In this document: positions 16,126 through 23,425 of the stretch, one piece after another
How positions within the stretch are numbered: position 1 is the stretch's first letter
Layout of the letters: each line of letters starts with the position of its first letter
DNA from: a virus
Reading direction: 5' to 3' (one strand)
Length of the DNA: 44,214 bases
Virus record (IMG/VR): IMGVR_UViG_3300030329_002700
Span: 1 to 44,214 of that record
Notes under the pieces: generated by a model
Database searches by the model: none
What the model was told of the DNA's origin: nothing
What the model saw: only the letters and a program-made list of their open reading frames with translations
Translations under genes and position numbers: made by a program

Positions 16126-18035
16126 GGCCCCATCCTTTCGATCAAAGCGTCACCCAGCTGGCGACGGTACTTCGCCACCACCTTGCGGGCAAGTGCGGCC
16201 TGCGCCGGCGTAAGGCTCTCCCGCTCTGCCAAACTGTGGCCAATTCGGCTGTCGATCTTGTTGTAGCCGACAGCGTTCTGAACGCGGGCACCGTCGCTGT
16301 CCATTGACGCCAGGCGGATGACCGCCTCATGCGCCGCGGCGATCTGGTCGCTGGTCATCAGCCTGCCTTCTTCGGCAAGCGCCCCGCCCTTGGTGCTGGC
16401 AGACGCTGCCTCAACCGGCGGCGGGGTAAAGGGAACCGACACAACCTCACGATCGAGCGCGGTATCGATCACGTTTTGTTTATGCACCAGGGATTGCGCC
16501 AGGCGGGCGTCGAGGCTCCCGTCCAGAACAATGTGCTGCACCAGGACACTATCGGTCTGGCCGATGCGATGGCACCGGTCTTCCGCCTGCGTGACGTTGC
16601 CAGGCACCCAGTCCAGTTCCGCGAACACAACGTGGCTGGCAGCCGTCAGGGTAAGGCCAACGCCCGCCGCCTGGATGTTACCGATGAACAGTTTAACCTC
16701 ATCGTCAGACTGGAAAGCATCGACGGCATACTGGCGCTGCTGCATGGGTGTCTCGCCGGTGATCGATACGCTGCCAGGGAAGGCTTCCTGTAGCTTGCGG
16801 ACGATGACCTTGTGGTGCGCGAAGCACACGACCTTGCGGCCGTCAGCCAGGGCTTCGGTCAGATGCTCGATAACATAGTCGATCTTTTCCATTGCGCTAT
16901 CGAGGCGCTGCTTCGACATCTCCTCGAACTGCACCTGGAGCGCCTGGTTCAATCGAGCGACGGCCTCACGATATGCCTGGTCGCTTTCGGCCTTGGCCAG
17001 TTCAACGTCAGCCCGCATACCTTCGAGCATGGCCTCGCGTTGTTCAAAGGCGACGCGCTCCCGCTCGACAGCTGCGCGGGCGGAACCGGTGGTCGGCACA
17101 GAGATCACCTGGCGGACCTTCGCCGGCAGGTCTTTCAGGACATCACCTTTCAGGCGGCGGACCAGAATTGTGCTTCTCATCTTTTCCTGTAACTCCCCAA
17201 GGTTTGAGGCTCCGCTTTCGTCCCAGCCGAAACCGTTGTGGTGGCCGTTGCAGTACCGTTTTGAGTAGGCGCTCTTGTACTTGAACGTATCAGGGTCGAG
17301 CGCGTTGACCAGCGTCCACGCCTCGATCGGGCGGTTGGGGATAGGGGTGCCGGTCAGGAACACCTTGCGGTCGGCGGAAATCGCCAGGGCTGCCTTGGTG
17401 CGCTTTGCCTTCGGGTTCTTCATGTAATGCGCTTCGTCGCAGATCAGAAGATCCCAGTGGGTTTCCGCCAGGGCAGGGTGCTTTGCCAGGACATCGTAGT
17501 TCACGATGATGATGTCGCCGTCCAGGGCAACAGGCTTACCGCCCTCAATGATCTGTATCGTCAGGTCATGGACGGACCACTTCTCGATCTCGCGCTGCCA
17601 GTTCAGGCGCAGCGATGCCGGGCAGACGATCACGCCGCGGCCGAAGTTCGAAATGGAATTGATGACACCGATCGCCTGGATGGTTTTGCCCAGGCCCATC
17701 TCGTCGCCGATCAGTGTGCTGCGGCGCGACATGGCAAACGCAATGCCAGCCCGCTGATAGGGCAGATAGGACAGCCCTTCGGGGCAGGGGATTTCACCGT
17801 CCCAGTCGGCGGCGCGGCTGGCCTCGATCTCCGCGGCCTTGTTCTCGGCACCCTTGTCCAGGATTGCCCTGGCCTTGGCGTCGGCAAAGTCGATCAGGTT
17901 CGAGGCTATGTCGGCGTCGTCTGTCCACCAGTGCTTGGCCTGGGGATCCCAGCGGAAGCGGGCGGCCTTTGGAATAGCCCGCTCCTCGTATGTGGTCACG
18001 GCGATGAACTTGTTGGCTGTTGCTGTCAGTTGCAT
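16122..18035 (-). CDS. SNF2-family helicase/translocase
   Basis: The 637-residue protein has all main SNF2 motifs: Q-like motif (LPYQRAGI), Walker A GDEMGLGKT (110-118), DEAH (200-203), TGTP (228-231), and a C-terminal lobe ending in QAEDRCHRIGQT (482-493), the SNF2 motif VI. Residues 10-45 (ERAIPKAARFRWDPQAKHWW) resemble a short DNA-binding segment seen in SMARCAL1-type phage homologues. A charged helical insertion at about 320-380 separates the lobes. The enzyme would remodel or translocate along DNA, perhaps in fork repair or annealing. It is preceded by an operator-like sequence and followed by ATGA overlaps. Confidence 0.85.
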   Translation of the reverse strand: MQLTATANKFIAVTTYEERAIPKAARFRWDPQAKHWWTDDADIASNLIDFADAKARAILDKGAENKAAEIEASRAADWDGEIPCPEGLSYLPYQRAGIAFAMSRRSTLIGDEMGLGKTIQAIGVINSISNFGRGVIVCPASLRLNWQREIEKWSVHDLTIQIIEGGKPVALDGDIIIVNYDVLAKHPALAETHWDLLICDEAHYMKNPKAKRTKAALAISADRKVFLTGTPIPNRPIEAWTLVNALDPDTFKYKSAYSKRYCNGHHNGFGWDESGASNLGELQEKMRSTILVRRLKGDVLKDLPAKVRQVISVPTTGSARAAVERERVAFEQREAMLEGMRADVELAKAESDQAYREAVARLNQALQVQFEEMSKQRLDSAMEKIDYVIEHLTEALADGRKVVCFAHHKVIVRKLQEAFPGSVSITGETPMQQRQYAVDAFQSDDEVKLFIGNIQAAGVGLTLTAASHVVFAELDWVPGNVTQAEDRCHRIGQTDSVLVQHIVLDGSLDARLAQSLVHKQNVIDTALDREVVSVPFTPPPVEAASASTKGGALAEEGRLMTSDQIAAAHEAVIRLASMDSDGARVQNAVGYNKIDSRIGHSLAERESLTPAQAALARKVVAKYRRQLGDALIERMGP

Positions 18036-18049
18036 GGTTCAGATCCTAA

Positions 18050-18063
18050 TAGGAAAAATACGA
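18050..18063. promoter_or_regulatory. Family A operator in the gap before the helicase gene
   Basis: TAGGAAAAATACGA is identical to the copy at 15789. It lies 15 bases upstream of the helicase ATG inside the leftward operon. TCCTA stands one base ahead of its TAGGA half, adding a half-site, and on the minus strand that stretch supplies the AGGATC ribosome binding site. No strong promoter was seen, so it could act as a roadblock site. Confidence 0.5.
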
Positions 18064-18067
18064 TCAT

Positions 18068-18478
18068 TCAAGCACGGAGAAAACGGTCAAAGTCTGCAAT
18101 GCGGAGTTTGCCGCGGTTGCCCAGGCTGTCACAAAGCAGCACCCATTTGCGCCCGCGCTTTGCCCAGACATGGCGCTGCCCGCTGCCGATCCTGGGGCAC
18201 TCGTCGCCCAGGATAACGGTCGCCCTGGTCGCGCCCTTCCATGCCTTGGCCTTCGGCGGCCGCGTTGCGAACGGCAGCTTGGGCATGTTCCATCGCTGCC
18301 TGGTGCGCCGCTGCTTCCGCACCTTGGGAGCGGGGCCGGTGCGTTTCAAGAATGCGGGGATCTCCAGGGGGTCCGCGGCCGATGCGCCAGGGGTAATTAA
18401 GTGGGTATTTAATTCCCGCTGTTCGCGGGCCTCGGTTTTCCCCAGGCAATACCGATTGTTGTTTATTCGAACGATCAT
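18068..18478 (-). CDS. Small basic protein of unknown function
   Basis: The 136 residues begin MIVRINNNRYCLGKTEAREQ and contain several basic stretches (KVRKQRRTRQRW; RHVWAKRGRKW), suggesting nucleic acid binding. No family was recognised. The ATG at 18478 follows an AAAGGCG ribosome binding site; a longer frame reaching back to 18760 has no such site and overlaps the preceding gene. It ends just before the operator-like site at 18050. Confidence 0.6.
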   Translation of the reverse strand: MIVRINNNRYCLGKTEAREQRELNTHLITPGASAADPLEIPAFLKRTGPAPKVRKQRRTRQRWNMPKLPFATRPPKAKAWKGATRATVILGDECPRIGSGQRHVWAKRGRKWVLLCDSLGNRGKLRIADFDRFLRA

Positions 18479-18515
18479 GTTTTTGTCGCCTTTCTCAAAA
18501 GTAGTGTGGTTCTCC

Positions 18516-18794
18516 TTAAAGTATCTCAAATTTTCCTGCGGAGTTACGCAGCTTGACCGTTGTGCATCCGGCGTAAGCCATACCGAAGTCATCGAGCGGT
18601 TCAAAGCCGTCAAAGTCGCCGTAGAGTTTGCCCGAGTAGTAAAGCACCATGTCATCGTCAAGCAGTTGGAAGTCGGTCTCGTTATTGGTTGGCATAGGCT
18701 GATCAATTTTGTGCGATCCGCCTTCAAATCCAAGGGCTTCGCTTTTGACATTACCGTCAATGTGGTCGGCGGTAATTATCCATCTGTAAGTCAT
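18516..18794 (-). CDS. Small acidic protein, first gene of the leftward operon
   Basis: This 92-residue protein (MTYRWIITADHIDGNVKSEA, then DFQLLDDDMVLYYSGKLYGD) is mainly beta-strand and acidic and is similar in style to small uncharacterised proteins of phages and plasmids. Its function is not known. A ribosome binding site (AAGGAGAG) lies upstream of the ATG and the promoter with two operators is 45-70 bases upstream, making it the first gene made from the leftward promoter. Confidence 0.7.
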   Translation of the reverse strand: MTYRWIITADHIDGNVKSEALGFEGGSHKIDQPMPTNNETDFQLLDDDMVLYYSGKLYGDFDGFEPLDDFGMAYAGCTTVKLRNSAGKFEIL

Positions 18795-18816
18795 GTGTCT
18801 CTCTCCTTGTTGTGTC

Positions 18817-18833
18817 GTTGCGATAATCTCAAC
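18817..18833. promoter_or_regulatory. Family B operator at the leftward promoter
   Basis: GTTGCGATAATCTCAAC matches the palindrome GTTGNNATNATNNCAAC at all 12 fixed positions. It lies just downstream of the -10 hexamer, over the expected start of the leftward transcript, so a bound protein would block the promoter. Confidence 0.65.
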
Positions 18834-18837
18834 ACGG

Positions 18838-18865
18838 AGTATAAATAGGAAATCTCCGATTGCAA
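18838..18865 (-). promoter_or_regulatory. Main leftward early promoter (PL-like)
   Basis: On the minus strand TTGCAA (18860-18865) and TATACT (18838-18843) are separated by 16 bp. The gene at 18794 follows with a leader of about 35 bases. The spacer contains the family A operator at 18846-18859 and the start region contains the family B operator. Confidence 0.65.
18846..18859. promoter_or_regulatory. Family A operator in the spacer of the leftward promoter
   Basis: TAGGAAATCTCCGA is a dyad of two 5-bp halves separated by 4 bp. It lies exactly between the -35 and -10 hexamers, the position where a repressor competes with RNA polymerase. Confidence 0.6.
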
Positions 18866-18896
18866 GCAGTTATTTACACTTTATCTAATTTGATTT

Positions 18897-19541
18897 TTAG
18901 AGGGAGCGGGACATCCAGACGACGCGGCCCTTGATCTCGACCGAATCAAGGGGCTGTTCAGTCGCACCGTAATCGGCATTCGCCGATGAGATCCTGACCT
19001 TTTCGCCAGGCAGGGCTTCGAGGCGCTTGATCACCAGGCCGGCACCGTCCCACAGGACAAAGACGCCAGGCGGGGAAGGGGCCTTGCGCGCGCAATCGAC
19101 ACACACGCGATCGCCAGGCTGAAGCATGGGCGTCATGCTGTCGCCATCGACGCGGATGATTGCCAGGTCGTTTATCGCACCGCCCATTGCCTGGACCTGT
19201 TCGGGCGGGAAGGCCCACCAGGCGACTGGTGCTTCCTGGTCGTTCAGGGCGCCGGGGCCGGCCGCGGCTCTCACGTCCAGTTCAGGTATCGAGCGTGTCT
19301 TGTTCGAGCCTTTGCCGCTGGCACCGACCTGAGCGATCTTGGGCGAGACGAATTCCTGCCAGTCCAGGTCTACCTTGTCACATACAGCCAATGCGACATC
19401 TGCCGGCAGATACTTGGGCTGCCCGCGGCGGATGTATTGCTGCAAATAAGTTCGGTTTTTTCCGGCTGCCAGGGAGAGAGATTGCATATCCTCTCGACTG
19501 TCGAGGATCGCGTCGTGCAGCTTGCGACGGACAGTATCCAT
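18897..19541 (-). CDS. CI-type repressor with S24 (LexA-like) peptidase domain
   Basis: This 214-residue protein is the probable lysogeny repressor. Residues 1-65 form an unusual helix-turn-helix (SLSLAAGKNRTYLQQYIRRG) and residues 85-214 an S24 peptidase domain. The self-cleavage machinery is visible: nucleophile S135 (DGDSMTPM), general base K172 (LVIKRLE), and a candidate cleavage bond A94-G95 (RAAAGPG). This implies induction by the host RecA response. The gene faces the Cro-like gene across a 136-bp gap that contains three operators of family A, which makes this protein the best candidate for binding them. Confidence 0.85.
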   Translation of the reverse strand: MDTVRRKLHDAILDSREDMQSLSLAAGKNRTYLQQYIRRGQPKYLPADVALAVCDKVDLDWQEFVSPKIAQVGASGKGSNKTRSIPELDVRAAAGPGALNDQEAPVAWWAFPPEQVQAMGGAINDLAIIRVDGDSMTPMLQPGDRVCVDCARKAPSPPGVFVLWDGAGLVIKRLEALPGEKVRISSANADYGATEQPLDSVEIKGRVVWMSRSL

Positions 19542-19582
19542 AAAACACCTGAATTACGCCAAGAAATCTGGGCGCACCGTAA

Positions 19583-19596
19583 TCGGAACTTACCGA
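19583..19596. promoter_or_regulatory. Family A operator between the repressor and Cro-like genes (upstream copy)
   Basis: TCGGAACTTACCGA is a near-perfect dyad with one mismatch between half-sites. Its centre is 22 bp from the next copy, two turns of DNA, which would favour cooperative binding. A weak leftward promoter (TTGATC-17 bp-TACGGT) for the repressor overlaps this area. Confidence 0.55.
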
Positions 19597-19604
19597 CCGA
19601 TCAA

Positions 19605-19618
19605 TAGGAAAAATAAGA
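19605..19618. promoter_or_regulatory. Family A operator just upstream of the rightward -35 box
   Basis: TAGGAAAAATAAGA differs by one base from the copies at 15789 and 18050. It abuts the -35 hexamer of the rightward promoter (TTGCGA from 19619), so its occupancy could block or assist polymerase. Confidence 0.55.
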
Positions 19619-19647
19619 TTGCGACATTCTGACACCGGGCCTATAAA
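19619..19647 (+). promoter_or_regulatory. Rightward early promoter (PR-like)
   Basis: TTGCGA (19619-19624) and TATAAA (19642-19647) are 17 bp apart. Transcription would start near 19654, inside the operator at 19653-19666, and read the Cro-like gene at 19678 and the replication genes after it. Confidence 0.7.
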
Positions 19648-19652
19648 GGAAA

Positions 19653-19666
19653 TCGTATTTTTACGA
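19653..19666. promoter_or_regulatory. Family A operator, perfect dyad over the rightward start site
   Basis: TCGTATTTTTACGA is a perfect 5-4-5 inverted repeat lying on the expected transcription start and ending three bases before the GGAG ribosome binding site of the Cro-like gene. It is the most symmetrical member of family A. Confidence 0.65.
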
Positions 19667-19677
19667 CTGGAGCGAAA

Positions 19678-19878
19678 ATGGACAGTACGGAATTCCTCGA
19701 CACCGTCGAAACCTTCATCAGAAAGAGATCGATGTACCCGACAGAATTCGGATCGAAAGTGATGAACGATGGGTCTTTCGTTTTCGATCTCAGGTCTGGG
19801 CGATCGGTAACGCTGAAGACCCAGGCGCGGGTGCTTGATTACATCGATGCGACTGATGCTGAAGATCAGGCTGCCTGA
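19678..19878 (+). CDS. Cro-like small regulator
   Basis: The 66-residue protein (MDSTEFLDTVETFIRKRSMY, then PTEFGSKVMNDGSFVFDLRS) has the helix-turn-helix layout of small regulators often encoded opposite a CI repressor in alphaproteobacterial phages: helix 1, the F-G-x-K-V turn and a wing before a last helix. It is the first gene on the rightward early transcript and would be expected to repress the CI promoter. It overlaps the resolvase gene by 32 bp. Confidence 0.7.
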   Translation: MDSTEFLDTVETFIRKRSMYPTEFGSKVMNDGSFVFDLRSGRSVTLKTQARVLDYIDATDAEDQAA

Positions 19879-20239
19879 AAGGCCGCCGCCGCTATCAGCG
19901 TGTTTTACCGATCCAGCCGGCCGTAAGGGCAGGGTGAAGACAAAGCGGTATCGCGATTGGGAAAAAATTTGTGCCCCGAAACTGAAAGAGGTGCGGGGGT
20001 ATCTGGTCCATAACCGGGTTGCAAGCTACCAGGGTGACGTAGCGGTGCAGTACCGGTTTGCCAGGACAGACCGCCGCAAGCGTGACCTGGGCAATCTGGA
20101 GAAAGCCATGTCCGACATCCTGGTCAAGCATGAGATCATCGAGGACGACAGCAAAATTGTAGATTTACGACTGGTCTGGGGCGGTGACGAGCCGGCCGAA
20201 ATATGGATCTGGGAGTGTGAGAAAGTCGAAACGGAATGA
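19847..20239 (+). CDS. RusA-type Holliday junction resolvase
   Basis: The protein (130 residues from this ATG) carries the RusA core motif RRKRDLGNLEKAMSDIL followed by IIEDDSKI, with the aspartates that bind catalytic metal. It would cut four-way junctions formed during recombination or replication. Starts at 19835 (TTG), 19847 (ATG) and 19856 (ATG) are possible; none has a strong ribosome binding site, and translation may be coupled to the upstream gene. The stop overlaps the next ATG (ATGA). Confidence 0.8.
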   Translation: MRLMLKIRLPERPPPLSACFTDPAGRKGRVKTKRYRDWEKICAPKLKEVRGYLVHNRVASYQGDVAVQYRFARTDRRKRDLGNLEKAMSDILVKHEIIEDDSKIVDLRLVWGGDEPAEIWIWECEKVETE

Positions 20240-20925
20240 ACGGATTTATCAAGGTCCACCGCCAGCTGTTCCAGTCACCGGTCTTCGAGGGGCAAGCCTT
20301 CGATCGTCGGAGCGTCTGGCTATGGATGTTGTCCGAAGCCCGGTTTGAGGCCGGCATCAAATACATCGAGGGCCGCGAGATCCACCTGGAGCGAGGTCAA
20401 TTTGCGGCCAGTTTGCGGTTCATGGCGAACGCCTGGGGATGGAAAAAGGACGCCGTAAGGCGTCTCATTAGGCGCTTCGAAACCGCGACAATGATCGAGA
20501 CAGACACCGCGACAGGCATATTTGTCGTAACCATCTGTAATTATGACAGATACCAGGGCGAACAAACGCGAACAGCGACAGCCAGCGCGACACCAACCGC
20601 GACACAAACGCGACAGGAGCGCGACAGCAACGCGACAAACTATAAGAATGGTAAGAAGGGTAAGAAGGGAAAGAAGGTATTTACCGGCAAGGTGATTTCC
20701 CCCACCCAGGAAGAATACGACAGGTGGTTGGAGGCTTATCCGCGGGTAGACCTCCCGGCCGAACTGCAATCCCTTGATGATTATTATTCAAGCGAAGGCG
20801 TTGAGCCGGACAAATGGTTTGCCCGTTGCTCCGCTGCGCTGGCCAAGAAAAACAGAAATTCCGATGTGATCGATCTTGATGCCGAGGCGCGGATGCGCCG
20901 TGCCATAAAGGAAGCCCAGGCATGA
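20236..20925 (+). CDS. Replication initiator/helix-turn-helix organiser protein
   Basis: This protein of 229 residues begins like phage replication organisers (MNGFIKVHRQLFQSPVFEGQ), with a winged helix at about 20-100 (RSVWLWMLSEARFEAG, FAASLRFMANAWGWKKDAVR). Residues 115-140 are a low-complexity run rich in Thr, Ala and Gln, encoded by the iteron array, and a basic Lys/Gly run follows (NGKKGKKGKK). The C-terminal part has helices typical of a DnaC- or DnaD-like domain. As with lambda O, the initiator's own gene appears to carry the origin. It is directly upstream of the primase-helicase, with an ATGA overlap on each side. Confidence 0.7.
   Translation: MNGFIKVHRQLFQSPVFEGQAFDRRSVWLWMLSEARFEAGIKYIEGREIHLERGQFAASLRFMANAWGWKKDAVRRLIRRFETATMIETDTATGIFVVTICNYDRYQGEQTRTATASATPTATQTRQERDSNATNYKNGKKGKKGKKVFTGKVISPTQEEYDRWLEAYPRVDLPAELQSLDDYYSSEGVEPDKWFARCSAALAKKNRNSDVIDLDAEARMRRAIKEAQA
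20574..20637 (+). repeat. Iteron array, candidate origin of replication
   Basis: CGCGACA occurs at 20586, 20598, 20609, 20620 and 20631, that is, at steps of 12, 11, 11 and 11 bp, with an imperfect copy at 20574 and two further copies at 20484 and 20508. The array is in phase with the DNA helix. A purine-rich strand (20641-20676, made of AAGAAGGG-like units) follows at once, as beside the lambda origin. It lies inside the initiator gene. Confidence 0.65.
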
Positions 20926-22748
20926 GAGGCGACATTTCGGAAATCAAACGCGCCCTGGCATCACAGTGCCAGTCGGTTTGCCAGGAACTTCTCCCGGCGG
21001 GCAAGGTTGTCCGCGGGGAATATGAAGTTGGCTCTATTACGGGTGAGGCTGGCAAGTCGCTGAAGATAAGATTGGATGGTCCAAAGGCTGGTCTTTGGAC
21101 AGATTTTGCCGCGGGAAAGGGTGGCGATCTTATCGATCTGTGGTGCCAGGTGCGCGACCAGGATCTGAAATCAGCCCTGGACGATATCCGGTCCTACCTG
21201 GGCATGGAGCGCCCGGCGTTTGTGCGACCGGTGAAACGGGAATATGTCCGCCCCGAAAAGCCGAAGATGGTGCGGCCGCGCAACAAGGTGCGCGATTACC
21301 TGTGTGAAAACCGCAATCTGCCCGAGGCAATCCTCGAAAGCTACAAGGTCGGCGACAAGGATGGTGCGATCTGTTTCCCGTTCCTGCGTGACGGCGAACT
21401 GATCATGTACAAGGTTCGCGACCCCGTTGATGGGGCAAAGCCCAAGCCGCTGGTCGGAGACTGCGAAAAGATCCTGTTCGGCTGGCAGGCGGTGGATCCC
21501 AACGCCAGGTCGATCGTGATAACCGAAGGCGAGATCGATGCATTGAGCATGGCGGCCTACGGACATGACGCCATGTCTGTGCCGTTTGGCGGCGGCGGTG
21601 GCAACAAGCAGGACTGGATCGAAAGCGAATTCGATCACCTGGCGCGGTTCGAGACAATTTACCTGGCGCTCGATAACGATGAGCCTGGCAGGGAAGCGGT
21701 GGCAGAGATTGCCAAGCGCCTGGGCCGACATCGATGCCGGGTTGTGCAGCTGCCCAAAAAAGACGCAAACGATTGCCTGATGGACGGTGTGCCGAAGGAA
21801 GACATCGATGCCGCAATCGAGGGGGCCGAGGCACTGGACCCTGACCAGCTGTCGAAGGTGGTCGATTTTACCGATCGCGTAATCGATCTGTTTTACCCGC
21901 CTGACGACAGGCCCCAGGGCCACGTGCTGCCTTACCAGGTGTTTGGCACGAAGGTATTTTTTCGCCCTGGCGAGGTGACGGTCTGGACCGGATCGACCGG
22001 CAGCGGCAAGTCCCAGCTGTTGAGTGACTGCATGGTGCATTGGTCCAACCGCGGGGCGAAGGTTGTCCTGGCGTCGCTGGAGATGGCACCCGCGCAAACG
22101 CTCAAGCGCATGATCAAGCAGATTTCGGGCATAGGTGGTGACGATCGCCGGCCGACCGAGGCGTATATTTCCGAGTGCCTGTCCTGGCTGGATCCCTCGC
22201 TGCTGATCTACAACCGCGTCGGTAAGGATACGGTTTCAAACATGCTCGAAGCGTTCGAGTATTGCGCCGCGGCGTATGGGTCAGACACGTTCGTGATCGA
22301 CAGCCTTATGCGGTGCGGTATTCCCCAGGACGATTACAACGCCCAGGAAGCGGCCATGTTCGAGATTGTAGATTTTGCGATACAAAAGAACGTGCATATT
22401 CACCTGGTGGCGCATACGCGGAAGGCGGGCAAGGAAGACAAGGGGCCGCCGGATGTTGAAAGCGTCAAGGGGACGATGGAGATCACGGCTAATGCGTTTA
22501 ACGTGATCGGTGTGTGGCGGGACAAGGACTGGGAGAGGCTGCGCGAGGAGGCAGACGAGGGCAAGGAACTGAGCGAGGCGCAGGAAGGCTACCTGGGCGC
22601 AGGCGGCGTGGTTGTCACAGTCTCAAAACAGCGTAACGGGGATTTCACCGGAGCTAGGCGGCTTCACTTTGATCTTGGTTGCTATCGTTATTGGTCAGAT
22701 CTGATCGAGAAGGATCGGCGGATCGATCTGGACCGGTCGGCTGCATAG
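20922..22748 (+). CDS. Primase-helicase (T7 gp4/Twinkle-like) with Toprim domain
   Basis: This protein of 608 residues has an N-terminal domain with weak zinc-finger character (two Cys at 16 and 20 but no clear second pair). A Toprim domain follows (TEGEIDAL at 201-208, then ALDNDEPG at 249-256), where E202 and D251/D253 would bind metal. A RecA-like helicase domain comes next, with Walker A GSTGSGKS (357-364), a Walker B (DTFVIDSL) and an H-x-R motif (LVAHTRKAG). It would unwind the origin region and prime synthesis. No phage DNA polymerase was seen in the window, so host polymerase is probably used. Its 3' end overlaps the minus-strand gene at 22654-22866. Confidence 0.9.
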   Translation: MRGDISEIKRALASQCQSVCQELLPAGKVVRGEYEVGSITGEAGKSLKIRLDGPKAGLWTDFAAGKGGDLIDLWCQVRDQDLKSALDDIRSYLGMERPAFVRPVKREYVRPEKPKMVRPRNKVRDYLCENRNLPEAILESYKVGDKDGAICFPFLRDGELIMYKVRDPVDGAKPKPLVGDCEKILFGWQAVDPNARSIVITEGEIDALSMAAYGHDAMSVPFGGGGGNKQDWIESEFDHLARFETIYLALDNDEPGREAVAEIAKRLGRHRCRVVQLPKKDANDCLMDGVPKEDIDAAIEGAEALDPDQLSKVVDFTDRVIDLFYPPDDRPQGHVLPYQVFGTKVFFRPGEVTVWTGSTGSGKSQLLSDCMVHWSNRGAKVVLASLEMAPAQTLKRMIKQISGIGGDDRRPTEAYISECLSWLDPSLLIYNRVGKDTVSNMLEAFEYCAAAYGSDTFVIDSLMRCGIPQDDYNAQEAAMFEIVDFAIQKNVHIHLVAHTRKAGKEDKGPPDVESVKGTMEITANAFNVIGVWRDKDWERLREEADEGKELSEAQEGYLGAGGVVVTVSKQRNGDFTGARRLHFDLGCYRYWSDLIEKDRRIDLDRSAA

Positions 22749-22866
22749 CTTCGAGCGCCTCTACAAGATCAAGAGACAAGACATACGCAAGTTCGTCGTC
22801 TTTGTTCGACAACCTCTCCTGGAGAAGACGTGCTAACTCTAGTGCGAGACTACTTTTGTTTTCCAT
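22654..22866 (-). CDS. Small protein of unknown function, convergent with the primase-helicase gene
   Basis: The 70 residues (MENKSSLALELARLLQERLS, then KDDELAYVLSLDLVEALEAM) are mostly helical with a charged, disordered C-terminus. The ATG at 22866 has a strong ribosome binding site (GAGGAGG, 9 bases upstream), which supports it despite a 95-bp antisense overlap with the end of the primase-helicase gene. Function is not known. It is the last gene of the second regulatory block. Confidence 0.55.
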   Translation of the reverse strand: MENKSSLALELARLLQERLSNKDDELAYVLSLDLVEALEAMQPTGPDRSADPSRSDLTNNDSNQDQSEAA

Positions 22867-23107
22867 ATTTTTGCGCCTCCTCAATTTTACCAAGCTGACG
22901 CTGTTGTCGGCGGGGGTTGTTGATCAACTGTTTGGATCGTTCGTCTCTTCCAAAAAAAGCCCTCCAGTTCGCAGCAAATTCCGACCGGTTCAAATTATCT
23001 TTGAGAGAATAAGTTTGAAACGGCTCTGCCCCTTGCGGCATTTCAAACGGGCTTTTTTCGTTAACGCCTTTTCCGTCGGTCGTTGCCAGTTTTATTTTGT
23101 TAGTCAT
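22850..23107 (-). CDS. Small basic protein of unknown function
   Basis: The 85 residues (MTNKIKLATTDGKGVNEKSP, with RAFFGRDERSKQLINNPRRQ later) look partly disordered and basic. There is a very good ribosome binding site (GGGAGG) before the ATG. It overlaps the following gene by 17 bp. No family was recognised; it could act with the regulators encoded just upstream. Confidence 0.6.
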   Translation of the reverse strand: MTNKIKLATTDGKGVNEKSPFEMPQGAEPFQTYSLKDNLNRSEFAANWRAFFGRDERSKQLINNPRRQQRQLGKIEEAQKYGKQK

Positions 23108-23143
23108 GCTTTCCTCCCGGTCTACCTGATTGGGTTTTAGTGT

Positions 23144-23356
23144 TTATAAATTCAGCCCCAGGCGACGCAGCATCTCGATTGTAGAGATGTCGAGAAATCT
23201 TGCGATTGTCTCAACCTCATCAAGCCGAACCCGCCTGGATCCGTCTAGCAACCGTGTTACCTGGGCGCGATCTATTTTCAGTTCCTTGCCGAGAGCCGTT
23301 TGCGTTTTGCCCAACTCGGCTAGGCGATCGACGATGTACACGCGATCTGGTTTCAT
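23144..23356 (-). CDS. XRE-family DNA-binding protein (second block, downstream gene)
   Basis: The 70-residue protein (MKPDRVYIVDRLAELGKTQT, then LKIDRAQVTRLLDGSRRVRL) is an almost minimal XRE helix-turn-helix domain. The ATG at 23356 follows a GAAGGG ribosome binding site; an in-frame extension upstream would run through the operator and promoter region. It is one of two adjacent XRE proteins and a candidate to bind one of the two operator families. Confidence 0.75.
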   Translation of the reverse strand: MKPDRVYIVDRLAELGKTQTALGKELKIDRAQVTRLLDGSRRVRLDEVETIARFLDISTIEMLRRLGLNL

Positions 23357-23368
23357 TACACACCCTTC

Positions 23369-23398
23369 ACCATAGGAAAAATCCGATTGGTCGGGCAA
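23369..23398 (-). promoter_or_regulatory. Candidate promoter with family A operator
   Basis: On the minus strand TTGCCC (23393-23398) and TATGGT (23369-23374) are 18 bp apart, with TAGGAAAAATCCGA (23373-23386) in the spacer. It would drive the XRE gene at 23356. The hexamers are weak matches. Confidence 0.4.
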
Positions 23399-23425
23399 GG
23401 TTATAGGGGAGGCAGTCATGTTCGG

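Noticed and set aside
17427-18848. Plus-strand frame of about 473 codons opposite the helicase
   Set aside because: The minus strand encodes an intact SNF2 helicase with all motifs; the plus frame has no recognisable domain.
20574-20637. CRISPR-like array
   Set aside because: The repeat is only 7 bp with 4-5 bp spacing, inside a gene, which fits iterons and not CRISPR repeats and spacers.
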